Positions 1 through 7,315 of a stretch of 60,210 nucleotides of DNA are shown piece after piece. The DNA lies in NCBI RefSeq assembly GCF_000633595.2, contig NZ_JIBU02000015.1, positions 1 through 60,210 of the forward strand, read 5' to 3'. The notes below the pieces were generated by a model that saw only the letters and a program-made list of their open reading frames with translations, ran no database searches and was not told the origin of the DNA. Numbering within the stretch: position 1 is the first letter of the stretch; each line of letters opens with the position of its first letter. This DNA is from Clostridium drakei (lineage in GTDB: Bacteria > Bacillota > Clostridia > Clostridiales > Clostridiaceae). A program made the translations under genes and the position numbers.

Positions 1-110
1 AACTTCTTAATGAAGTGAGTTTTCCTTCACAGCATATATCAGCCGGAATACAGTTGAAAGTTACTTCGCTTACATATGCTTACGTCGTAATATTTTTATA
101 CTATTCATTA
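1..110. repeat. Partial palindromic repeat, family A (3' arm, cut by window edge)
   Basis: Positions 9-75 match the reverse complement of 2225-2291 with a single mismatch over 67 nt. They also match, in direct orientation, the 3' arm of the family A hairpin at about 2437-2482. This is therefore the right half of another family A element whose left half lies outside the window. No protein is encoded. Together with the copy after 2225 it brackets ogt and the drug exporter. Confidence 0.75.
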
Positions 111-120
111 ATTCAAAAGA

Positions 121-591
121 TTACTTGTCCATATTTTGTTTTTCTAAGTTTAAAAGTTGCTCTTTCATCTCTAAACCACCTGCATAACCAATTAAATTAC
201 CATTGGAGCCAATAACACGATGGCAGGGAATAAAAATAGCAATGGGATTTTTATTATTAGCCATGCCAACTGCACGACAAGCATTTATATTACCTATATT
301 TTTTGCTATGTCCTTGTAACTGCAGGTTTTACCATATGGAATTTGCTGCAATGCATTCCATACTTTTTGTTGAAATTCTGTTCCTTCAGGTGCTAGGGGC
401 AAATCAAAAATTTTTCTAGTTCCATTTAGATATTCTTGGAGTTGTTTAAATGCTTTTTTTATTAATGGGGTTTCAAGTACAGTTGCATCAGGAAAAGTAA
501 TTTCTCCAAGATGCATATGAGTAATAGATGAGCCATTTTCAACAATGCTTATTTTACCGATTTTTGTTTCATAGCAGAACATATTTTTCAT
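121..591 (-). CDS. ogt: Methylated-DNA--protein-cysteine S-methyltransferase
   Basis: Suicide DNA-repair protein that moves the alkyl group from O6-alkylguanine to its own cysteine. The 156-residue product has the small N-terminal domain and the C-terminal DNA-binding/active-site domain with the IPCHRVI motif, whose Cys is the acceptor, preceded by the EFQQKVWNAL and IPYGKTCSY segments usual in Ogt/AGT. I chose the ATG at 591 rather than the longer open frame to 708 because GGAGGT lies 7 nt upstream of it. The gene is monocistronic and divergent from the exporter at 954. A perfect 10-bp inverted repeat (605-629) abuts its Shine-Dalgarno site. Full length for the family. Confidence 0.95.
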   Translation of the reverse strand: MKNMFCYETKIGKISIVENGSSITHMHLGEITFPDATVLETPLIKKAFKQLQEYLNGTRKIFDLPLAPEGTEFQQKVWNALQQIPYGKTCSYKDIAKNIGNINACRAVGMANNKNPIAIFIPCHRVIGSNGNLIGYAGGLEMKEQLLNLEKQNMDK

Positions 592-604
592 AAGTAATAC
601 CTCC

Positions 605-629
605 ATATCTATGGTTATTCCATAGATAT
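605..629. promoter_or_regulatory. Perfect inverted repeat next to the ogt ribosome-binding site
   Basis: ATATCTATGG (605-614) and CCATAGATAT (620-629) are separated by 5 nt. On the minus strand the repeat sits directly before the GGAGG of ogt, so it could be a repressor operator or an mRNA hairpin that limits ribosome access. No regulator can be named. Confidence 0.5.
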
Positions 630-844
630 ATTTTACTATATTAAAATGCTGTTGTCTTTCAAAATATTTTTTTAACATATATAAAAAATTTCCATTAATA
701 ATGAGCATAAATCAGTGGATTCTTATTGAAATTAAATATTTTTGATGCAAAGATGGAGATTTTCGTTTTTGTTGTCCAGATGTGGATGTAATAAATGTTT
801 TTCGAATTGAGAAAATAAATGATTAGTATAGATAGAGGCAAAGA

Positions 845-873
845 TTGACAACTATTTGTGAAAATGTTATATT
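845..873 (+). promoter_or_regulatory. Sigma-A type promoter of the drug-exporter leader
   Basis: TTGACA (845-850), a 17-nt spacer and TATATT (868-873). Transcription would start near 880-882, so the RNA begins only a few bases before the leader Shine-Dalgarno site at 884-890. Confidence 0.75.
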
Positions 874-883
874 CAATATAACT

Positions 884-936
884 CGGAGGGTTTATGTAAC
901 CGGATAAGAGATTTAATTTCTTATCCGGTTTTTTTA
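884..936 (+). promoter_or_regulatory. Start-stop mini-ORF and intrinsic terminator (putative ribosome-mediated attenuator)
   Basis: A strong site CGGAGGG (884-890) precedes ATG TAA (894-899), an ORF consisting only of a start and a stop. The stop lies in the 5' strand of a 12-bp hairpin, AACCGGATAAGA (898-909) with TCTTATCCGGTT (919-930), followed by a T run to 936. This is a complete intrinsic terminator inside the leader, ahead of the exporter at 954. A ribosome held on the ATG would cover the 5' strand of the terminator and permit read-through. Ribosome-mediated attenuation of this general design is known for antibiotic-resistance genes in Firmicutes; applying it here is inference. Confidence 0.75.
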
Positions 937-953
937 TATAAGGGGGAAGATAA

Positions 954-2168
954 ATGGCGAAAACAGTTATTCGTGGAACACAGAAGTATTTGGGAGTTAA
1001 AGGACTTATTATATTTATTGCAGTTATGAATATGTTTATTCCTCTATCAATTGATTTATATTTACCATCATTACCTACTATGGGGGAATATTTTAATGCA
1101 TCATCTTCTATTGTAAATTTAACATTGGTTTGTTTTTTCTTTTTCTTTGCAGTAGGTATTTTCATTTTTGGACCTTTTAGCGACAAGTATGGTCGAAAAC
1201 CTATATTAATTATTGGAATTTTAATTTACACTATTGCTAGTGGGCTTTGTGCTGTGTCAAGCACCATTTATCAATTAATCGCATTTCGTATCGTCCAAGC
1301 CTTAGGAGCAGGAAGTATTATAGTGGTTTCAATGGCACTAATTAAAGATTGTTTCAATGGAGAAACTAGGGACACTATATTAGCTGTGGTTCAAGGTATG
1401 TCTGTTATAGCACCAATGGCTGCACCTATAATAGGAGCAATTATATTGAAATTTGGTAATTGGAGAGATACATTTTTGGTATTGATGATTATAGGAATTT
1501 TAAATTTAATTGCAGCAATATTATTTGAAGAAACTTTACCAAAAAGTGAGCGTTATAATGGAAGTATAAAAGGATCTATAACTCGTTTGTTTGTAGTGGG
1601 AAAAAATCCAGGCTTTATAAGTGTATTAATCATTTTTTCACTATTTATGGCACCATATATGGCTTACATATCAGTATCATCCTATGTGTACGTTAAGTAT
1701 TTCCACTTAAATGAGCAGGTTTATAGTTATTTTTTTGCTGCTAATTCTTTCTTTGCTATGCTAGGACCTGTTGTTTACTTAAAAATAGCATGTAAAACTA
1801 CAGTAAAAAAGTTTTCTAATGTATGTTTTTTGATAACGTTAGTTAGCGGAATTTCTTTAATAATGGTGGGAACATATTCTCCATGGTTGTTCTTAATTTC
1901 ATTTTTACCTTTTACGCTTATTGAAGGTGCTATCCGTCCATTAAGTACGAGTATTTTATTAGAGCAGCAAAAAAAGGATACAGGCTCTGCTAGCTCATTA
2001 ATAAATGCTGTAGGTACAATTTTTGGAAGTGGAGGTATGTTACTTGGTACCCTAGGTTGGAGTAACGTAGTAGTAGGTATGGGAATTATTTTAATTGGAG
2101 CTACCTTAATTGCATTAATTGGCTGGATAGCTTTAGGAAAATCTAAAATTGAGGTAAAAGGAATTTAA
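954..2168 (+). CDS. Bcr/CflA family multidrug efflux MFS transporter
   Basis: Proton-driven drug exporter of the major facilitator superfamily in the cytoplasmic membrane. The 404-residue protein has about 12 hydrophobic segments. Near the N-terminus it carries the Bcr/CflA-type stretch LPSLPTMGEYF, and between helices 2 and 3 the MFS motif A as GPFSDKYGRKP. AGGGGGA lies 7 nt before the ATG. It is preceded by a leader with a start-stop ORF and terminator, which suggests induction by a ribosome-targeting compound. The substrate cannot be told from sequence. Intact and of normal length. Confidence 0.9.
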   Translation: MAKTVIRGTQKYLGVKGLIIFIAVMNMFIPLSIDLYLPSLPTMGEYFNASSSIVNLTLVCFFFFFAVGIFIFGPFSDKYGRKPILIIGILIYTIASGLCAVSSTIYQLIAFRIVQALGAGSIIVVSMALIKDCFNGETRDTILAVVQGMSVIAPMAAPIIGAIILKFGNWRDTFLVLMIIGILNLIAAILFEETLPKSERYNGSIKGSITRLFVVGKNPGFISVLIIFSLFMAPYMAYISVSSYVYVKYFHLNEQVYSYFFAANSFFAMLGPVVYLKIACKTTVKKFSNVCFLITLVSGISLIMVGTYSPWLFLISFLPFTLIEGAIRPLSTSILLEQQKKDTGSASSLINAVGTIFGSGGMLLGTLGWSNVVVGMGIILIGATLIALIGWIALGKSKIEVKGI

Positions 2169-2224
2169 ATTAAAATAACAAAGAACTCAACTTTCATAGT
2201 TTAAGTATAATGTTACATAAGCGC

Positions 2225-2487
2225 ATGTAAGCGAAGTAACTTTCAACTGTATTCCGGCTGATATATGCTGTAAAGGAAAACTCACTTCATTTTAAAGTTC
2301 TAATGCTTGAGATATTGAAAAATATCTACCTCCTCAAATGCCACGTCCTGTCGCTTTCGGAGCTTTTGCCTTCCTGGCAAAAATTACGATATTTTTCAAT
2401 ATCTCAAGCAAAGAACTTTTAAAATTCGTTCGAATCTTCCTTCACAGCATATATCAGTCTACATACAGTTGAAAGTTACTTCTTAGT
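2225..2487. repeat. Large palindromic element, family A (about 260 bp)
   Basis: The 5' part (2233-2278) is complementary to 2437-2482 at about 41 of 46 positions. An inner pair, 2293-2325 with 2389-2421, is nearly perfect. The 63-nt centre (2327-2389) carries CTCAAATG, CACGTCCTG and CTTTCG and an apical stem TTTTGCC/GGCAAAA with loop TTCCT. The same core recurs at 60015-60077. The element encodes nothing and lies between convergent genes. Confidence 0.85.
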
Positions 2488-2739
2488 GCATTACGTGTAC
2501 ACATAATACTTATTACCTGTATTTGAAATATTTATATATTTTTTCAACAACCTAAATGATCAATCTCTTTTAAGGTGTTTTTATAAAGTAGAAAGCAAGT
2601 ATATTTTTACTAAATACATTAGTACAATATCATACTTTGCATTAATTTTTTAACATTATAAGTTATGATTGTGAATATAATTTTTGCTTACTAAAATTAC
2701 CTATAACAATGCAATTAGGTGCGTACATTTGAAGGTACT

Positions 2740-2982
2740 AGTTTGAATTTTAACTTTTATGCAGTGATATATGATAAGTGTGTTATCACATTAGCTAAAT
2801 TGTTTTAGTATTATTCTTAGCTTGAAGTTTTTGAAAGTCTTAGAACTTTAGTCCTGTCTGAGGGAACCGAGTTTGACAAAGTTCTTAGACTTTCAAAAAC
2901 TTCGAGCTTTAGAATAATTAAAACATTTAGCCGTGATGACACACTTATCATATATCATGGAGTAAAAATTAAAATCCAAACT
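2740..2982. repeat. Large palindromic element, family B (about 240 bp)
   Basis: Arms 2740-2848 and 2879-2982 are complementary along almost their whole length. They end in AGTTTGAATTTTAA and in its imperfect inverse TTAAAATCCAAACT. A short unpaired centre (2850-2877) contains GTCCTGTCTGAGGGAACC. The tips recur at 30901-30974 with the interior missing. The rest of the 845-nt gap 2169-3013, apart from this and the family A element, shows no gene. Confidence 0.85.
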
Positions 2983-3013
2983 TCCACTGCACTCTTGCAT
3001 CGCATTATGCTTA

Positions 3014-3685
3014 TTATATCAAGTTAAAGTTTTGTTTGTTATCATCCAAAATGGCAATTGCTCTAACAGGTGCTCCGTCAGAGTTCTTGAATTTTAATGG
3101 GAGTGCACAAAAGGTAAATAAATCATCCCCAATCTCGTCCAAATTGGTTAAGTTTTCAATGATAACTATATTATTTTTGGATAAAAGTTTTTTGTGGATA
3201 GTCAAATTTTCGTCTGAAATAGGGTCAATACCTATAACATCTAGACCTACGCCTTTCTTGCTGCTGTTCAATAAATATTCAGCAATTTCTTCTGAGATAT
3301 AAGGATATTCTCCAAAATAGGAGCTTGTATTCCAATATTTATCCCAGCCAGTATGGAAAAGAATAAATTCTGCTTTTTCTGCCTTTTCTTTTACAGCTTC
3401 AATATATTTCATGGTGATTTTTTCTCCATGTCTTAAATCACTACAATCAATAACTAAACCTTTTCCTACAAACTGTTTTGAAGAAAACGAGTCTAGAGTA
3501 GTTCCTTGGAAAAATAAATGTGCAGGTGAGTCCATGTGAGTTCCTGTGTGAGAAAACATTGTAATTAAAGTTTCTTTAAAGCCATTTTGTTCATATGTAC
3601 TTGCAACTTCTAATTTAGGTCTTTCTGTACCTGGATAGACAGGCATATTTTCTGAAATAGTATGTGTCAAATCGATTATATTCAT
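3014..3685 (-). CDS. Cyclase family protein (kynurenine formamidase-like metal hydrolase)
   Basis: Member of the cyclase/arylformamidase family, metal-dependent hydrolases of amide or lactone bonds. The 223-residue protein has the family signature HTGTHMDSPAH at about residues 46-56, whose His, Asp and His residues bind the metal, a downstream FHTGWD segment, and an N-terminal DLTHTISENMPVYPG strand typical of the group. The ATG is preceded by GTGAGGG. It stands alone, convergent with the exporter, so neither substrate nor pathway can be assigned; no tryptophan-degradation gene is nearby. Confidence 0.85.
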   Translation of the reverse strand: MNIIDLTHTISENMPVYPGTERPKLEVASTYEQNGFKETLITMFSHTGTHMDSPAHLFFQGTTLDSFSSKQFVGKGLVIDCSDLRHGEKITMKYIEAVKEKAEKAEFILFHTGWDKYWNTSSYFGEYPYISEEIAEYLLNSSKKGVGLDVIGIDPISDENLTIHKKLLSKNNIVIIENLTNLDEIGDDLFTFCALPLKFKNSDGAPVRAIAILDDNKQNFNLI

Positions 3686-3786
3686 AAAAAGCCCTCACTT
3701 TCTTTATAGCAATTATAACATATTTTGTAAATAAAAAATCCTTATTTAGTGTTTGTAAAAAATGATATATTTTTTTATCTATTTAT

Positions 3787-3812
3787 GAAGCGTAATTAAA
3801 ATTCTATACGTC
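3787..3812 (+). promoter_or_regulatory. ECF-type promoter of the sigma/anti-sigma operon
   Basis: GAAGCG (3787-3792), 16 nt, CGTC (3809-3812). The element upstream of 5490 has the same two blocks with the same spacing (GGAGCG-16-CGTC). CGTC at -10 and a 16-nt spacer are typical of ECF sigma promoters, so this is probably the autoregulated promoter of the sigma gene at 3939. Confidence 0.65.
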
Positions 3813-3849
3813 TAATTTAAGAAAGTTTATTTAAGCTTGAGAACTATTT

Positions 3850-3909
3850 ATCAAGTGATTCTTAGACTCAAGTAGGAGGATTAGAGATGGTAGCGATCGG
3901 CTAAAAGAA
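3850..3909 (+). repeat. Short repeat D (copy 1) with mini-ORF MVAIG
   Basis: 3850-3873 matches 37251-37274 with one mismatch. A second block around ATGGTAGCG (3887-3895) matches 37378-37386. In this copy AGGAGG lies 7 nt before ATG GTA GCG ATC GGC TAA (3887-3904), a five-residue ORF, whereas the sigma gene downstream has only a weak ribosome site. It lies in the 5' UTR of the sigma gene. Confidence 0.5.
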
Positions 3910-3938
3910 AAAATATCTTGAATGGATGTTGTTGAAAT

Positions 3939-4454
3939 ATGAATGAAGAAATAAAAAGGTTAATGCGCAGCTATGGAAACGATGTGCTGCGAATTGCTTA
4001 TATATATTTAAAAGATAGGTATCTAGCAGAAGATGCTTTTCAGGAGGTATTTATCAAGGTTTATAAAAATTTTGATAAATTCAAAAATCAAAGTAGTGAA
4101 AAAACATGGATTATATCTATTACTATGAATACCTGCAAAGACATACTTAGAGTTTCCTGGTTTAAAAAAGTTGTTATGTTTAAGGACATTAGTGATGATT
4201 CAATGTCAGATGTTTGTGAAAATGTAGATACTAAAGTTATAACTAAGATTGAAAATGAAAAATTGTTAAAGGAAGTTATGAATTTACCTCGTAAACATAA
4301 GGAAATTATAATTCTTTATTATTATGAAGGATTGTCCACTGGGGATATAAGCAGCATGTTGAAAATACCAGAAGGAACTGTACGCAGCCGGCTTTTTCGA
4401 GCTAGAACTGTGTTAAAATCTAATATAGGTGGGAAGATTGAATATGAAGGATAA
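3939..4454 (+). CDS. ECF RNA polymerase sigma factor (sigma-70 family)
   Basis: 171-residue extracytoplasmic-function sigma factor with only regions 2 and 4. Region 2 covers about residues 10-75, with RYLAEDAFQEVFIKVYKNF. Region 4 covers about 110-165, with LPRKHKEIIILYYYEGLSTGDI and the helix-turn-helix IPEGTVRSRLFRAR. The anti-sigma gene starts 11 nt before its stop, so the two are translationally coupled. Upstream is an ECF-like promoter repeated before the PrcB-type gene at 5490, consistent with autoregulation. The site before the ATG is weak, while a five-codon mini-ORF in the leader has a strong one. Confidence 0.9.
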   Translation: MNEEIKRLMRSYGNDVLRIAYIYLKDRYLAEDAFQEVFIKVYKNFDKFKNQSSEKTWIISITMNTCKDILRVSWFKKVVMFKDISDDSMSDVCENVDTKVITKIENEKLLKEVMNLPRKHKEIIILYYYEGLSTGDISSMLKIPEGTVRSRLFRARTVLKSNIGGKIEYEG

Positions 4455-5382
4455 GTTGGAGAATTTTAAACAAATATCAGATGAAATTCTTGAAGATATT
4501 TGTGTAACTGATGAATTAGAAAGAAAAACCTTGGAAAAATGCAATAATAAGAGATTTTTTAAATTAAACCCATTAATTGTTTCTACTATTTCAATTGCTG
4601 CTTTAATAGTTACTTTTGGACTATATAATCATTTTTCACATAATACTAATGTTGCTTATAATTCAGTAAAGCATGAAGATGAAAATAATATAAAAAAAGA
4701 TAAAGAACTTCCCAAAATTGTAGAAAATAAGAAAGAGGATCATTCTAAAGATTCAACTTTAAATGATGAAGAAAAGTATGATTCTGAAACGAAAAATAAA
4801 AAAATAAATTCTAATACAATAATTGAAAATACCAAATTACCAGTTGATATTAAAAATACTGATACAGCAATTAAAAAGGTGGATACACCTTCACAAAATT
4901 CAAATAATACTAATAATAAATCTTTAAATCCCTCTGAAGATAATTTAAAAAATGCTAAAAATGATATTGATAAAGATGCTGACAAAACTGCTCCACAAGG
5001 AGTTAATTTGAGTTGTGTGGAAAGACCTTTAGATATAGAAGCTGCTGAAGAATATTTTGAAGGTAAAATTTTACTTCCTTCTTATGTTCCAAAAGGATTT
5101 GCTCTTACTAATATATCTATTCCAGATAATAATGAAAAATGTGTTAAGTTGAGTTATAGTTCTGATGCCTTCTATTTCGAAATATTGCAAAGTAAAAGCT
5201 TGTCCAATATGCAAGAAGATAAAATTATATATGTTGGAAACAATAAGGGGTATGAAACTTCTGTTAAAGATGAAAATAACACAAATAGGAAAATCAGCTG
5301 GATAAATAGTAATATACAATATACTTTAAGTGGTAATTTACCTGAAAACTCCTTGATAGATATAGCCAAATCCATAAAATAA
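4444..5382 (+). CDS. Membrane anti-sigma factor, DUF4367 domain
   Basis: Probable anti-sigma partner of the preceding ECF factor. From the N-terminus: about 40 cytosolic residues, one transmembrane helix (LNPLIVSTISIAALIVTFGL), a long Asn/Lys/Asp-rich linker of low complexity up to about residue 185, and a C-terminal DUF4367-like domain (FEGKILLPSYVPKGF and onward) outside the cell. The ATG at 4444 was chosen over the GTG at 4429 because AGGTGG is correctly spaced for it. Length is 312 residues. No zinc-binding HxxxCxxC motif is seen, so inhibition would be through another N-terminal fold. The extracellular signal is unknown. Confidence 0.75.
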   Translation: MKDKLENFKQISDEILEDICVTDELERKTLEKCNNKRFFKLNPLIVSTISIAALIVTFGLYNHFSHNTNVAYNSVKHEDENNIKKDKELPKIVENKKEDHSKDSTLNDEEKYDSETKNKKINSNTIIENTKLPVDIKNTDTAIKKVDTPSQNSNNTNNKSLNPSEDNLKNAKNDIDKDADKTAPQGVNLSCVERPLDIEAAEEYFEGKILLPSYVPKGFALTNISIPDNNEKCVKLSYSSDAFYFEILQSKSLSNMQEDKIIYVGNNKGYETSVKDENNTNRKISWINSNIQYTLSGNLPENSLIDIAKSIK

Positions 5383-5400
5383 TTATTGATGAAAAGATAT

Positions 5401-5426
5401 GGAGCGTAAATTCTCTTATATACGTC
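5401..5426 (+). promoter_or_regulatory. ECF-type promoter upstream of the PrcB-like gene
   Basis: GGAGCG (5401-5406), 16 nt, CGTC (5423-5426), matching the promoter at 3787-3812 in both blocks and spacing. It lies 64 nt before the ATG at 5490 and implies that the sigma factor at 3939 controls this gene. Confidence 0.65.
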
Positions 5427-5489
5427 AAAATAGTGAAATCAATAGTGAGAAATAGTAAAAACTATATTGATTTGGAAGGAGATTTATAA

Positions 5490-6584
5490 ATGATTAGAAA
5501 AAAATTAATACCTATCTGTATTGCATTAGCTGTATGTGCAGTATCTATGCCTATTTCAGTAAAAGGAGCTGGCATAATTACAGATACAAACTATGTTAGT
5601 CAGCAGCCACAGATTTATGATAATATTAAGTTTGAAGTGATAACAGATAATAGTGCTCCAGAAGCTTTAACAAAAGTCATAGACACATATAAGGGGACTG
5701 AAGGATTTGTTTATTATTTAGACAGTACTTCAAATAATCTGTATGTGGCTGTTATGTCAGGAGAAAAACCTACTGGTGGTTACAGTATTAAAGTGGATTC
5801 TGTAAAGGATGCAGATGGAAAAGCAAATATATTGGTAAAAGAAACAAACCCAGATAAAAATGCATTAGTAAATCAGATGGTAACTTATCCCTATACTATA
5901 ATAAAGACTCAAGTATCGTCTCCAAACGTAAGTGTAAAAAATTCTTCAGGAAAAGTTTATGATTTGATAGGTGATAAAAAAGGTGATGGAAATTTAATAA
6001 TAGGTTCTTCTTTCATCTTAGGTCAATTAAAAAATATATATAAAACAAATGATTTTATATTTTTAGAAATTCAAAATGAAAATAATGAATCAGAGCTTTT
6101 TTATGTTAATAACAATGATGAATGGAAAAACAAAATAAAGGATTTAAAATTAAATAGTAATGTAAGTGTACAATATGCACTGGGAACTCCGCAAAAATAT
6201 AATGAAAAATCCGCATTTCCTTTAAGTAAAATAAATTTACCTGTAGATATAAATTGTTTAAAGGATAAAAACTGGCAGGATTTAAAGAGTTACTCAAATG
6301 TTTCTCAAAATAAGCAGTGGACAATATGTTTTAATCAACAACTTAAAGAAGAAAATGTAAATGATTTAAATGTATATGTGACAGATAGCAATGGAAATAT
6401 AATTCCAACAGCAGTACGTTTGTTGGAAGATAAAAAATCTATAAGCATAACTCCATATAAACCTTATGAACTGGGAAAAAATTATTACATTTTTATAACA
6501 AATAAAATAAATGGTACTGATAATTCTGCTTTAAAAGGTTTTAGAATGAACTTTCAAATAATGGATAGCTTTATTATAAAATAG
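5490..6584 (+). CDS. Secreted PrcB-domain protein with C-terminal Ig-like domain
   Basis: 364-residue exported protein. A Sec signal peptide covers about residues 1-27 (MIRKKLIPICIALAVCAVSM, then a likely cut after VKGA). A PrcB C-terminal-like domain follows at about 70-140, with YVAVMSGEKPTGGYSI in the form LYVAVMSGEKPTGGYSI. The last hundred residues resemble an SbsA-type Ig-like domain (WTICFNQQLKEE, then SISITPYKPYELGKNYYIFI). GGAAGGAG lies well before the ATG. It follows the sigma/anti-sigma pair and shares their promoter type, so it is probably the main target of that envelope-stress circuit. Biochemical role unknown. Confidence 0.75.
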   Translation: MIRKKLIPICIALAVCAVSMPISVKGAGIITDTNYVSQQPQIYDNIKFEVITDNSAPEALTKVIDTYKGTEGFVYYLDSTSNNLYVAVMSGEKPTGGYSIKVDSVKDADGKANILVKETNPDKNALVNQMVTYPYTIIKTQVSSPNVSVKNSSGKVYDLIGDKKGDGNLIIGSSFILGQLKNIYKTNDFIFLEIQNENNESELFYVNNNDEWKNKIKDLKLNSNVSVQYALGTPQKYNEKSAFPLSKINLPVDINCLKDKNWQDLKSYSNVSQNKQWTICFNQQLKEENVNDLNVYVTDSNGNIIPTAVRLLEDKKSISITPYKPYELGKNYYIFITNKINGTDNSALKGFRMNFQIMDSFIIK

Positions 6585-6603
6585 AAAACTGAAATGAAAA
6601 TAG

Positions 6604-6643
6604 AGTTCCATTAAAGCTTTAAAATATAAGCTTTAATGGGACT
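6604..6643. terminator. Bidirectional terminator
   Basis: A 16-bp stem with one G-U pair (AGTTCCATTAAAGCTT, 6604-6619, with 6628-6643) between the convergent PrcB-like and QueG-like genes, with T-rich flanks on both strands. Confidence 0.8.
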
Positions 6644-6646
6644 TTG

Positions 6647-7315
6647 TTATATTTTTGAAAAAGGACATACTTCTCTGCAAGTACAGCAGGAATATATAAA
6701 TCCACCACCAGGAGTTGAGGATATACAGGATTGTCTACATTTCTTTTGAATTATTGTAGTGCCATCTAGTGCAGATTGAGGACAGCATTTTAAACAAAGA
6801 TTACAGCTTTCAATACACAAATTACGTGATAAAGCATCTGAAGCTAATTCTATATTTGTAATCACTGCTCCAAGATAAAGTCTGTTTCCGTATTTTTCAT
6901 TTAGTAATAATGTATTTTTACCAATACATCCTATACCACAAGCTTGAGCTGCATGCTTTAGTGACAATATTCCTCTTCCATGTTTGTTTTCTGAATCCCA
7001 ATATTCATAAGGTTCATCACATGGAATTGGAATTGCCTTGTAACCTTGCTCCTCAATATGAAAAGTTAGTTTAATGGCAATGTCATCTAACAATTGAATT
7101 GATTTATTTTTTACAAGAGTATAAGGAGCTTTAGTGCTTGCAGCAAATAAGCTTGCAGGAAAGTGTTTACCAATTGATATAACTGATTTTGCTTCAGAAT
7201 AAATATCTAGAGGATGAAAACCCTTTGGAGCATCTTTAAATCTGTCTATACTTCCAATTCCACATACATCGGCACCAAATGAGTAAGCTAATTTTTTTAT
7301 ATAATTATTATCCAT
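6647..7315 (-). CDS. QueG-like 4Fe-4S protein (epoxyqueuosine reductase-related)
   Basis: 222-residue iron-sulfur protein similar to the core of epoxyqueuosine reductase. N-terminal residues KKLAYSFGADVCGIGSI and the HFPASLF region resemble the corrinoid-binding part. The C-terminus holds the Cys pattern of a double 4Fe-4S domain: CIESCNLCLKCCP, then CRQSC and CCTCREVCP. It is clearly shorter than true QueG, so another redox role is possible. The ATG lies directly behind hairpin cassette E, which provides the only good Shine-Dalgarno site, 57 nt upstream. It follows a C_GCAxxG_C_C gene on the same strand, probably as an operon. Confidence 0.75.
   Translation of the reverse strand: MDNNYIKKLAYSFGADVCGIGSIDRFKDAPKGFHPLDIYSEAKSVISIGKHFPASLFAASTKAPYTLVKNKSIQLLDDIAIKLTFHIEEQGYKAIPIPCDEPYEYWDSENKHGRGILSLKHAAQACGIGCIGKNTLLLNEKYGNRLYLGAVITNIELASDALSRNLCIESCNLCLKCCPQSALDGTTIIQKKCRQSCISSTPGGGFIYSCCTCREVCPFSKI

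Noticed and set aside
695-1186. 163-residue minus-strand ORF across the exporter leader
   Set aside because: Antisense to the MFS gene and its leader; no ribosome site, lysine/asparagine-rich and without protein-like pattern.
1-2487. Composite transposon carrying ogt and the exporter
   Set aside because: Inverted repeats are present, but there is no transposase and no target duplication that I can see; kept only as a repeat observation.
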